From Bacteroidota bacterium (lineage in GTDB: Bacteria; Bacteroidota; Bacteroidia; Flavobacteriales_D; Crocinitomicaceae): a stretch of DNA of 64,000 nucleotides. The notes under the pieces are model-generated. The model had not been told where the DNA came from. It saw nothing but the letters and a program-made list of their open reading frames with translations, and did not search any database. Positions 17,412-26,072 of this stretch are shown here, in pieces (the first letter of the stretch is position 1; each line of letters opens with the position of its first letter). The position numbers and the translations under genes were made by a program. The stretch spans positions 156,182 through 220,181 of the forward strand of contig JACPUU010000016.1 of assembly GCA_016192075.1 (NCBI GenBank). Reading direction: 5' to 3'.

Positions 17412-17807
17412 ATGAGGCGTTTCATAATCATATTCCTTTGCCTGCAAATCCTTTCGGGAAATATGTTTGCTGTGGAGATTATGAAAGTTCCCCTGGCTGT
17501 ACATCATTATTTTGATCATGAAGCAACAGACCACCCCGGACTTACATTTATTGGGTATCTCTATGAGCATTATGTACAGGGGCAGCATGATCACCCGGGC
17601 GATGAGCATTGTGCCGAAAATTTGCCGTTCAAACATTGTGGTGATTGCTGCTCGCACCACGCGGTTGTAATTCCGTTTACACTGCCTGCTGAGAGGTTAA
17701 ATCAGCCAGGGATATTAGAGAAATCAGTACAATTACCCGTTATTCCTGTTGAGGCATTCATCTCAACATTTAGTGGCTCCATCTGGCAGCCGCCAAAAAT
17801 AGATTAG
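17412..17807 (+). CDS. His/Cys-rich secreted protein of the metal-efflux operon
   Basis: 131 residues. A signal peptide (MRRFIIIFLCLQILSGNMFA) precedes a stretch rich in His and acidic residues (HHYFDHEATDHPG, then HDHPGDEHC, then HCGDCCSHH), which could bind divalent metals in the periplasm. Similar short His-rich proteins often precede CzcA-type pumps in Bacteroidota. It stands 73 bases upstream of the czcA-like gene in the same direction, so it likely belongs to the same operon. There is no enzymatic motif. Confidence 0.7.
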   Translation: MRRFIIIFLCLQILSGNMFAVEIMKVPLAVHHYFDHEATDHPGLTFIGYLYEHYVQGQHDHPGDEHCAENLPFKHCGDCCSHHAVVIPFTLPAERLNQPGILEKSVQLPVIPVEAFISTFSGSIWQPPKID

Positions 17808-17880
17808 TGAAATTTGGTCAATCCATTGGCCTGAGGCGTTTCAAATGTCAATTTTTATTCATTAATCAAAGCACAAAATT

Positions 17881-20800
17881 ATGTTGGATGCAATCATCCG
17901 CTTTTCCATAAGGAACAAGCTTGTTATAGGTATTTTTAGTCTTGCCTTGATAGCCTGGGGAAGCTATTCATTAAAACAACTCCCCATTGATGCCGTACCA
18001 GACATCACAAACAACCAGGTACAAATTATTACATCTGCTCCGTCACAATCTGCGCAGGATATTGAACGCCTGGTCACTTTTCCGGTGGAGCAATCGGTAG
18101 CCACCATTCCGGGAATTGTTGAAGTACGTTCATTTTCGAGGTTTGGGTTGAGTGTGGTGACGGTTGTTTTTAAAGACGAGGTCGATGTCTATCACGCGCG
18201 TCAACTCGTTTCAGAACGCTTAAACGAGGCAATGAATCAAATTCCGCCCGGAGTTGGCATACCGGAGTTGGCTCCGGTTACAACAGGTTTAGGTGAAATT
18301 TATCAATATACACTGCACGCAAAACCAGGATATGAAGATAAATACGATGCAATGGAATTACGAACCATTCAGGACTGGATTGTTCGCAGGCAATTATTGG
18401 GAGTGGAAGGTGTTGCCGATGTGAGCAGCTTTGGTGGTTACCTCAAGCAATATGAAATTGCACTTAATCCCGATAAACTCAAAAGCATGAATGTAACCAT
18501 CAGCGATGTGTTCACAGCTTTGGAGAAAAACAACCAGAATACCGGTGGCGCATATATTGATAAAAAGCCGTACGCATGGTATATCCGAAGTGAAGGTTTA
18601 ATTGGCAGCAAAGAAGACATTGAAAACATTGTTGTAAAAAACCTGGACAATGGTACTCCTGTTCTCATTCGAAATGTGGCAGAAGTAAGGTATGGTCATG
18701 CTATCCGGTATGGTGCTTTAACCTATAATGACAAAGGCGAGGCGGTGGGAGCAATTGTGATGATGCTCAAAGGAGCAAACTCATCTGAAGTTATAGATAA
18801 TGTTAAAGAACGTATTGCTCAAATAGAAAAAACACTGCCCGAAGGAGTTGTGATTGAACCGTTTTTAGATCGTTCCAGATTAGTGGACAATGCCATTGGT
18901 ACTGTTACCAAAAACCTGATGGAAGGTGCGCTCATTGTAATTTTTATTCTTGTTGTCTTCCTTGGAAATTTTCGTGCCGGATTAATTGTTGCCTCGGTCA
19001 TTCCATTGGCAATGTTGTTTGCTATTTCGCTCATGAATGTTTTTGGAGTATCGGGCAACCTGATGAGTTTAGGCGCAATTGACTTTGGATTAATTGTCGA
19101 TGGTGCGGTTATTATTGTTGAAGCAACACTTCATCATTTGCAACTAAAAAATATCGGCAGAAAACTCACTCAAAACGAAATGGATGATGAAGTGTTTTCA
19201 TCTGCAAGTAAAATAAGAAGTTCTGCAGCTTTCGGAGAGATTATTATTCTGATTGTTTATCTGCCCATTCTCGCATTAGTAGGCGTAGAAGGAAAAATGT
19301 TTAAACCGATGGCACAAACAGTATCCTTTGCCATTCTTGGCGCTTTCATTCTTTCACTCACCTATGTTCCCATGATGAGCGCCTTATTACTCAGAAAAAA
19401 AACAGAACATAAACGGAACTTATCAGATCGTTTAATGGATTTCTTACATCGCATTTACAGTCCATTCATCCATTCATCACTTAAAAGGCCTCTTGGAGTT
19501 ATTTTTACCTCATTGACGCTTTTGATTTCAAGTTTTATTGTATTTAAACAATTAGGAGCCGAATTTTTGCCCTCCCTGGATGAAGGTGACTTTGCGGTTG
19601 AAACAAGGGTAATGACGGGAAGTAGTCTGGAAGAAACCATTGATGCTGCAAGTAAAGGTTCAAAAATACTTCTGGAACGTTTTCCGGATGAAGTTAAAAT
19701 GGTGGTCGGTAAAATCGGTTCGGGCGAAATTCCAACCGATCCTATGCCCATTGAAGCGTGTGATTTGATGGTTATACTTAAAGATAAATCTGAATGGACA
19801 AAAACAGATAACAAAGACGAATTGGCAGAATTAATGACCAGGGAACTGGAGGATGTGCCGGGAGTAACTTTTGGCTTTCAGCAACCCATTCAAATGCGCT
19901 TTAATGAATTGATGACCGGCGCACGGCAGGATGTTGTGGTGAAGATTTATGGTGAAGATTTGGACATGCTCACCTATTATTCAAATCAGGTCGCTTCATT
20001 GGTTTCATCTATTGACGGGGCAAAGGATTTGTATGTCGAAGAAGTGACCGGAGCAAGGCAAATCCTTATCAAATATAAGCGTGAAGAAATTGCCAGGTTT
20101 GGAATGAATATCGAGGATATCAATCAAACTGTTAACACCGCGTTTGCGGGACAAAGTTCAGGAAAGGTTTATGAGGGTGAAAAACGATTTGATATGGTGG
20201 TGCGATTGGAAAGTGAAGAACGCACAGGCATTGAAGACGTACAAAATCTTTTTGTAACCACACCTGGCGGAAAGCAAATTCCATTGGGACAGGTTGCTGA
20301 TGTTGATTTTGACGACAAAGCACCAACACAGATTCAGCGTGACGATGCCAAGCGCAGAATCACCGTTGGATTTAACGTACGCGGACGGGATGTCGAGAGT
20401 GTAGTAAAAGAATTAAAAGCAAAGGTTGATAAAAACATAAAATTTGAACCGGGATATTATCCGACTTACGGTGGTACCTTTCAGAATTTACAGGACGCAC
20501 GCGCACGATTGATGATTGCTGTTCCTGTTGCATTATTGCTGATTTTTATTTTACTGTATTTCACTTTTGCTTCCATCAAACAGAGTCTGGTAATTTATAC
20601 AGCCATTCCACTTGCTGCCATTGGCGGCGTGTATGCGCTTTGGTTACGTGGAATGCCATTCAGTATTTCGGCAGGTGTTGGATTCATTGCTTTATTTGGA
20701 GTTGCGGTACTTAACGGTATTGTGCTGATAGCCGAGTTCAACCGACTCAAGCAGGCAGGGCTGAATGATGTAAAAGAAAGAATCCTGCGCGGCACAAAAA

Positions 20801-22251
20801 ACAGATTAAGACCCGTAATTATGACTGCAGCAGTTGCGTCATTAGGTTTTTTGCCAATGGCCTTGTCGCATGGCAGCGGGGCAGAAGTTCAAAAGCCTTT
20901 GGCAACAGTGGTTATCGGTGGATTAATTACCGCAACCTTATTAACGTTGTTTGTACTTCCCTGTATCTATCAAATAGTGGAAGGCGGGTATAAACGAAAA
21001 CCGAAAAAGATGAAAACAACAACTAATTTGATGCTGATACTGCTTTTATGCGGAGGCTCAGCTTTTGCGCAAGAAGTAAAAACTGTATCGCTCGATTCTG
21101 CATTGAACATTGCCTGTTCCAATAACAAGAATTTGCAATCCGTTTCGATGCAAACCGATTATTATCAGTTACAGAAGAAAACAAGCAGTGAACTTCCTAA
21201 AACCGATGTGAGTCTTACATACGGTCAATACAATAGTTTTTACAGCAGCGACAATAACATTACGGTATCGCAAATCATACCGTTTCCTACCGTTTTCGGT
21301 GCAAAATCATCACTGGCCACTGCACAGATCAAGGGCGCAGAACTAAAAACGGCTTCAACCAAAAACGAACTCACATATCAAATTAAACAAGTGTATTACC
21401 AACTTTTGTTTTGGAAGGGTTACAGAACGGTTCTGATGCAGCAGGATTCAATGTATGGACAAATGGCGAAAGCTGCTGATTTACGTTACAAAACGGGCGA
21501 TGGAACTTTACTCGAAAAAACTTCAGATGATGCAAGGCTGAGTGAGGTTCAAAATAAATTGAAGCAAACCAATGCAGAAATTCAGGCCCTGAATATACAC
21601 CTTCAATCACTCATGGGTGTGACGTATGCCGTGAGTGTTGAGCTAACAGATTCGCTTGCACGGCCGTTTAACCTGATTACTGACACCGCCGCGGTGAATG
21701 CAAATCCGCAATTGGCTTATATCAAACAGCAGATTGAAATTGCAGAACGTGAGAAAGCTGTTATTACCAATTCTGCATTGCCTGAAATCAAAATCGGATA
21801 TTTCAATCAATCGCTTTACGGAACACCGCTGAATGATGCAAATACTCAATTTGCCGGCGCGGGAAACCGCTTTCAGGGTGTTCAGGTTGGATTAATTATT
21901 CCTCTATGGTTTGCGCCGGACGTGAATAAAAGTAATGCGGCACAAATGCAGGTTGATATCAACGAAATGCATTATAGAAGCGAGCAAATTATGTTTCAGA
22001 GTTATTATGATCAGGCTGTTCAACATTACCTGGCAGCTCAAAATAATTTGAATTACTATCAATCAATTGCGTTACCTAACACAGATTTGATAGAGAAACA
22101 ATCGCAAACCGCTTACTCAATGGGAGACATTGGTTACGCAGAACATTTGCTCAATCTTCAGCAGGTAGTTTCTATTCGTGAAGGATACCTGAATGCGGTA
22201 AACGATTACAACCAGACAGTCATTTATATTGAATACTTAACAGCACGTTAA
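17881..22251 (+). CDS. czcA: CzcA/CusA heavy-metal RND pump fused to a CzcC/TolC-like outer-membrane channel
   Basis: 1456 residues. Residues 1-1040 are a complete HME-RND pump with 12 membrane helices: the first begins MLDAIIRFSIRNKLVIGIFSL, two large periplasmic loops follow, and helix 4 carries the proton-relay signature in GAIDFGLIVDGAVIIVEA. The rest, from about 1044, starts with a signal-peptide-like segment (MKTTTNLMLILLLCGGSAFAQ) and then an outer-membrane efflux protein (OEP/TolC) domain of about 400 residues. Together with the adaptor just behind, it would form a tripartite exporter of Zn, Co, Cd or Cu. The fusion is known in Bacteroidota; cleavage after the internal leader or internal initiation at 21010 is conceivable. 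Confidence 0.92.
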   Translation: MLDAIIRFSIRNKLVIGIFSLALIAWGSYSLKQLPIDAVPDITNNQVQIITSAPSQSAQDIERLVTFPVEQSVATIPGIVEVRSFSRFGLSVVTVVFKDEVDVYHARQLVSERLNEAMNQIPPGVGIPELAPVTTGLGEIYQYTLHAKPGYEDKYDAMELRTIQDWIVRRQLLGVEGVADVSSFGGYLKQYEIALNPDKLKSMNVTISDVFTALEKNNQNTGGAYIDKKPYAWYIRSEGLIGSKEDIENIVVKNLDNGTPVLIRNVAEVRYGHAIRYGALTYNDKGEAVGAIVMMLKGANSSEVIDNVKERIAQIEKTLPEGVVIEPFLDRSRLVDNAIGTVTKNLMEGALIVIFILVVFLGNFRAGLIVASVIPLAMLFAISLMNVFGVSGNLMSLGAIDFGLIVDGAVIIVEATLHHLQLKNIGRKLTQNEMDDEVFSSASKIRSSAAFGEIIILIVYLPILALVGVEGKMFKPMAQTVSFAILGAFILSLTYVPMMSALLLRKKTEHKRNLSDRLMDFLHRIYSPFIHSSLKRPLGVIFTSLTLLISSFIVFKQLGAEFLPSLDEGDFAVETRVMTGSSLEETIDAASKGSKILLERFPDEVKMVVGKIGSGEIPTDPMPIEACDLMVILKDKSEWTKTDNKDELAELMTRELEDVPGVTFGFQQPIQMRFNELMTGARQDVVVKIYGEDLDMLTYYSNQVASLVSSIDGAKDLYVEEVTGARQILIKYKREEIARFGMNIEDINQTVNTAFAGQSSGKVYEGEKRFDMVVRLESEERTGIEDVQNLFVTTPGGKQIPLGQVADVDFDDKAPTQIQRDDAKRRITVGFNVRGRDVESVVKELKAKVDKNIKFEPGYYPTYGGTFQNLQDARARLMIAVPVALLLIFILLYFTFASIKQSLVIYTAIPLAAIGGVYALWLRGMPFSISAGVGFIALFGVAVLNGIVLIAEFNRLKQAGLNDVKERILRGTKNRLRPVIMTAAVASLGFLPMALSHGSGAEVQKPLATVVIGGLITATLLTLFVLPCIYQIVEGGYKRKPKKMKTTTNLMLILLLCGGSAFAQEVKTVSLDSALNIACSNNKNLQSVSMQTDYYQLQKKTSSELPKTDVSLTYGQYNSFYSSDNNITVSQIIPFPTVFGAKSSLATAQIKGAELKTASTKNELTYQIKQVYYQLLFWKGYRTVLMQQDSMYGQMAKAADLRYKTGDGTLLEKTSDDARLSEVQNKLKQTNAEIQALNIHLQSLMGVTYAVSVELTDSLARPFNLITDTAAVNANPQLAYIKQQIEIAEREKAVITNSALPEIKIGYFNQSLYGTPLNDANTQFAGAGNRFQGVQVGLIIPLWFAPDVNKSNAAQMQVDINEMHYRSEQIMFQSYYDQAVQHYLAAQNNLNYYQSIALPNTDLIEKQSQTAYSMGDIGYAEHLLNLQQVVSIREGYLNAVNDYNQTVIYIEYLTAR

Positions 22252-22269
22252 TTAACAAAAACAGAAATT

Positions 22270-23475
22270 ATGAAGATTACTAACTATATTTTCAGTTCAC
22301 TCATTGCAATAGTGTTATTGCTTGGTGCCTGCGGCGGAGCCCAGGAAGAGCTTAAAGAGGAAGAACATCATGACGAGGCAGAAGACCTTGTTGAACTTAC
22401 GAATGCACAATACAAAACAGCCGAAATAGAATTAGGTGAAGTGGAAATGCGTACAATAAGCGGCAGCATTCCTGCCAGTGGATTATTGGATGTGCCTCCC
22501 CAAAGTAAAGTGAGCATATCCGCTCCAATGGGTGGTTTTGTAAAATCAACGGATTTGTTGCAGGGATCACGTGTGGAAAAAGGTCAGGTTGTGGCGGTCA
22601 TGCAACATCAGGATTATATCCAATTGCAGCAGGATTATTTGGAAAACATCAGCCAACTGGAGTTCCTGAAATCTGAATTTGAACGACAGGAAATTCTCTC
22701 AAAAGAAAATGTCAATGCAAGAAAATCCTTTGAACAGGCAAAAGCCAATTACAATACTACCAAGGCAACGGTTGACGGATTGAAAGCAAAATTGCAGATG
22801 CTCCATATAAATATTGAAAACCTTGAAAAAGGAGCGATTCAGAATACAATCAATTTATATTCTCCCATTTCGGGTTATGTTACCAAGGTAAATACAAATA
22901 TCGGGGCTTTTGTAAATCCTACGGATGTTCTTTTAGAGATTGTAAATACTGAGCAACTCCATGTTGAACTTACTATTTTTGAAAAAGATGTTCCGCTGCT
23001 GAAAGTGAATCAACGGGTTTTATTTACCCTTGCCAATGAAAATACACATCGGGTGGCCTTTGTTCATTTGATAGGTCGTGAAATAAGTGCTGACAGAAGT
23101 GTACAAGTGCATTGCCATATTGAAAAACAGGACCGGGAATTGATTCCGGGAATGTATCTGAAAGCAATTGTTGAAATGGATAGTGCGCACGTTTCTTCTA
23201 TTCCCGAAGAGGCGGTGGTACACTTTGAGGGAAAGGAGTTTATATTTATTGAAACAAAAGACGAGTATGATCAAGAAACAAAAAATGAAGAAAAGCAGGA
23301 AGAAAAACATCATTTCAAAATGATCGAAGTAACAACAGGTGATGCTGAGTTAGGTTTTATCGAAGTGAAATTGCCTGAAGGATTTGACATGGACTCTAAA
23401 ATTGTTGTTTCAGGCGCATTTAGTTTATTAGCGAAAATGAAAAATAGTGAAGAAGAAGGAGGACATGCACATTAA
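22270..23475 (+). CDS. czcB: CzcB-like RND efflux periplasmic adaptor lipoprotein
   Basis: 401 residues. The leader ends in a lipobox (LLLGACGGA), so it is a lipoprotein. An acidic/His stretch (HHDEAEDL) follows, then the HlyD-type parts: half-lipoyl motif with a coiled-coil hairpin (about 95-200), the beta-barrel, and the MP domain with a His/acid-rich tail (EEEGGHAH). It starts 18 bases after the pump-channel fusion gene and should bridge it with the outer-membrane part. Compared with the adaptor at the left end of the window, this one lacks the Cys-rich metal-binding domain. Confidence 0.92.
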   Translation: MKITNYIFSSLIAIVLLLGACGGAQEELKEEEHHDEAEDLVELTNAQYKTAEIELGEVEMRTISGSIPASGLLDVPPQSKVSISAPMGGFVKSTDLLQGSRVEKGQVVAVMQHQDYIQLQQDYLENISQLEFLKSEFERQEILSKENVNARKSFEQAKANYNTTKATVDGLKAKLQMLHINIENLEKGAIQNTINLYSPISGYVTKVNTNIGAFVNPTDVLLEIVNTEQLHVELTIFEKDVPLLKVNQRVLFTLANENTHRVAFVHLIGREISADRSVQVHCHIEKQDRELIPGMYLKAIVEMDSAHVSSIPEEAVVHFEGKEFIFIETKDEYDQETKNEEKQEEKHHFKMIEVTTGDAELGFIEVKLPEGFDMDSKIVVSGAFSLLAKMKNSEEEGGHAH

Positions 23476-23559
23476 TACTCAGGTAGAATCCCGGTTTCTT
23501 TTCTTTGCAGTTGCAAAGCTTTCAAAGCCGGTATTTTCTGCCTGTCAATAAAATTAATT

Positions 23560-25560
23560 ATGATAAACACAGATCCTGACCATAGACACACGTACGATGA
23601 AAACGGTTACATGACCTGTTGTTCGTTGGAAGATAAAATAAATTCCCGGGCTGAAGAAGAGCATGATCACACACACGATCACCATTTTCAGGAGGGACTG
23701 GCCTGGAAAGAATACGTGCCGGCAGCCGTAAGTTTTATTTTGTTGGTTGGGGGAATTGTTTTGGATGAATTTATTCAGCCCGGCTTTTTCAAAAATTACA
23801 TTCGGTTAACCTGGTATATAGCTGCTTATTTGCCCGTAGCAATTCCGGTTATCAGAGATGCTGTGAAGGCCATTTTGAAAGGGGACGTGTTTACCGAATT
23901 TTTTTTAATGACACTGGCAACAACCGGTGCATTTGCCATTCTTCAGTATCCTGAAGCGGTAACCGTAATGCTTTTTTATGCAATCGGAGAACTGGTTCAG
24001 TCAGCTGCCGTTAAAGGTGTAAAACGAAGTATTAAATCATTGCTTGATATCAGACCTGACAAAGCAACCCTTTTGCGCAACGGTGTGCCTGTTTCTGTCA
24101 GGCCTGAAAGGGTGATTGTTGGTGAAATAATCCGGGTAAAATCGGGTGAAAAAGTTCCGCTTGATGGTATGCTGCTTTCAGAAAAGAGTAGTTTCAACAC
24201 TGCAGCTCTAACGGGAGAAAGCAAGCCCGATACCATTTACAAAGAGCAGGCCGTACTGGCGGGCATGATTAACCTGGGCCAGGTCATTGAAATCAGGGTT
24301 ATCCGAAAATTTGAAGAAAGCACCATCAGCCGTATTCTGGACATGGTTCAGCATGCCGCTGCACGCAAGGCAAAAACAGAACTTTTTATCCGAAAATTTG
24401 CCCGCATTTATACCCCGGTGGTTGTTTTGTGCGCAACATTGCTTGTGGTAATTCCTTCTTTTATACAGGCAGATTATTTGTTTGCAGATTGGCTTTACAG
24501 GGCCTTGATTTTTTTAGTTGTTTCGTGCCCCTGCGCATTGATAATTGCTATACCGCTTGGCTATTTTGGGGGTATTGGCGCTGCTTCACGAAACGGAATT
24601 CTTTTTAAAGGATCCAATTACCTGGATCTGATTGCAAAAACAGATACCGTGGTGATAGACAAAACCGGCACGCTGACAAAAGGCGTATTTAAGGTGCGCC
24701 TTATAAAATCAGAAACGCTGCCTGAAGAAAACTTTATAGCCCTTGTAGCTGCATTAGAATCGCACTCCACACATCCGGTAGCAAAAGCAATTGTTGCACA
24801 CAGCGGTGAAAAACAACAAGAAATTACCGTTGATGGGGTTGAAGAAATTTCAGGTCATGGTATAACCGGAAAATGGAATGGAGAAGTTGTTTTGGCTGGG
24901 AATACAAAATTGCTGAAGAAGTTTGGAATTGCCTATCCGACCAATATTGATGACCTTGCAGACACCCTTGTTGTTGTTGCCGTTGCGGGTAAATACAGCG
25001 GCTATATAACAATTGCAGACGAACTTAAACCCGATGCAAAGCAAGCCATTCAGGCACTGCACGCCATGTCGGTTAAAACAGTTATTCTTTCAGGTGACAG
25101 CCAGGCGGTGGTAGCTGACGTTGCTGCTGAACTTGGCGTTGACCAGGCAATTGGCAACTTATTGCCGGAAGAAAAAGTAACCCATTTCGAACGGCTTAAA
25201 AAGGAACGTGCAGCAACACTCGCATTTGTCGGCGATGGAATTAACGACGCCCCCGTTTTGGCCCTGAGTGATGTTGGTATTGCAATGGGTGGACTTGGAA
25301 GCGATGCTGCTGTTGAAACGGCTGATGTTATTATTCAGACAGATCATCCGTCAAAAATTGCAACCGCCATTCAAATTGGAAAAGCAACAAAAAAAATCGT
25401 CTGGCAAAATATTGCATTGGCATTTGGCGTTAAGGTTTTTATACTGATGCTGGGTGCTTTTGGAGTTGCCACCATGTGGGAGGCCGTTTTTGCAGATGTT
25501 GGGGTTGCTTTGCTGGCTATTCTCAACGCTGTACGAATTCAGCGGTTTGTTTGGAAATGA
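23560..25560 (+). CDS. Heavy-metal-translocating P-type ATPase (ZntA/CadA type)
   Basis: 666 residues, P1B ATPase. The membrane CPC motif (SCPCALIIAIPLGYFG), the phosphorylation site DKTGTLTKG, the hinge GDGINDAP and an HP dipeptide in SHSTHPVAKA are all present. The N-terminus has a His-rich stretch (EEHDHTHDHHFQ) instead of a classical CxxC HMA domain, which suggests zinc, cadmium or lead rather than copper. It follows the adaptor by 84 bases and would export metal from cytoplasm to periplasm, handing it to the RND system. Confidence 0.93.
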   Translation: MINTDPDHRHTYDENGYMTCCSLEDKINSRAEEEHDHTHDHHFQEGLAWKEYVPAAVSFILLVGGIVLDEFIQPGFFKNYIRLTWYIAAYLPVAIPVIRDAVKAILKGDVFTEFFLMTLATTGAFAILQYPEAVTVMLFYAIGELVQSAAVKGVKRSIKSLLDIRPDKATLLRNGVPVSVRPERVIVGEIIRVKSGEKVPLDGMLLSEKSSFNTAALTGESKPDTIYKEQAVLAGMINLGQVIEIRVIRKFEESTISRILDMVQHAAARKAKTELFIRKFARIYTPVVVLCATLLVVIPSFIQADYLFADWLYRALIFLVVSCPCALIIAIPLGYFGGIGAASRNGILFKGSNYLDLIAKTDTVVIDKTGTLTKGVFKVRLIKSETLPEENFIALVAALESHSTHPVAKAIVAHSGEKQQEITVDGVEEISGHGITGKWNGEVVLAGNTKLLKKFGIAYPTNIDDLADTLVVVAVAGKYSGYITIADELKPDAKQAIQALHAMSVKTVILSGDSQAVVADVAAELGVDQAIGNLLPEEKVTHFERLKKERAATLAFVGDGINDAPVLALSDVGIAMGGLGSDAAVETADVIIQTDHPSKIATAIQIGKATKKIVWQNIALAFGVKVFILMLGAFGVATMWEAVFADVGVALLAILNAVRIQRFVWK

Positions 25561-25617
25561 CATGAAAATCTGGTAATTTTTTTTTATCTTTCAATTACAA
25601 ATGTAAATTAACAGAAT

Positions 25618-25986
25618 ATGAAAATTGCTGTTCCGTTTTTGGGGGGAGTTGCCCTGGTAGTAATGCTTATGTTGTCATCCGGATTTATGCAGAATCCGAC
25701 AGGGAAAAAGATGCAGACAGTGGTGATTAAAACAACCATCTATTGCAGCCATTGCCTGGAGTGCGAGACCTGTGGTCATAAATTTGACAATGAACTGGCT
25801 TACGAAAAAGGAATTCGTTTGGTGGTGGTAGATGATAAAGCCATGACCATTACGGTAACCTACAATTCAAAACAAACCAATCCCGATGAAATAAGACTGG
25901 CGATCAGTAAATTGGGCTATGATGCAGACGATGTAAAGGCTGATCCTGCTGCCTATGAAAAGCTTGATGCCTGCTGCAAGAAGTAG
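25618..25986 (+). CDS. HMA-like heavy-metal-associated protein with signal anchor
   Basis: 122 residues. A hydrophobic N-terminus (MKIAVPFLGGVALVVMLMLSSGFM) is a signal peptide or anchor, followed by an HMA-like ferredoxin fold: VVIKTTIYCSHCLECETCGHKFDNELAYEKGIRLVVV with the metal-binding Cys cluster CSHCLECETC, then a beta strand and the conserved GYDADDVKADPAAYEKLDACCKK end. The extended C-x2-C-x2-C-x2-C pattern is richer than the usual CxxC. It sits 57 bases after the P-type ATPase gene and could act as its periplasmic metal carrier or sink. Confidence 0.8.
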   Translation: MKIAVPFLGGVALVVMLMLSSGFMQNPTGKKMQTVVIKTTIYCSHCLECETCGHKFDNELAYEKGIRLVVVDDKAMTITVTYNSKQTNPDEIRLAISKLGYDADDVKADPAAYEKLDACCKK

Positions 25987-26072
25987 GTAGTCTTGTTCCA
26001 AAATTTATTCCGGTAAATGCAGGCCGGGCGCATTTCTATTTTTATCTTTAAGCCAAATCAGGTATCCGGTTT

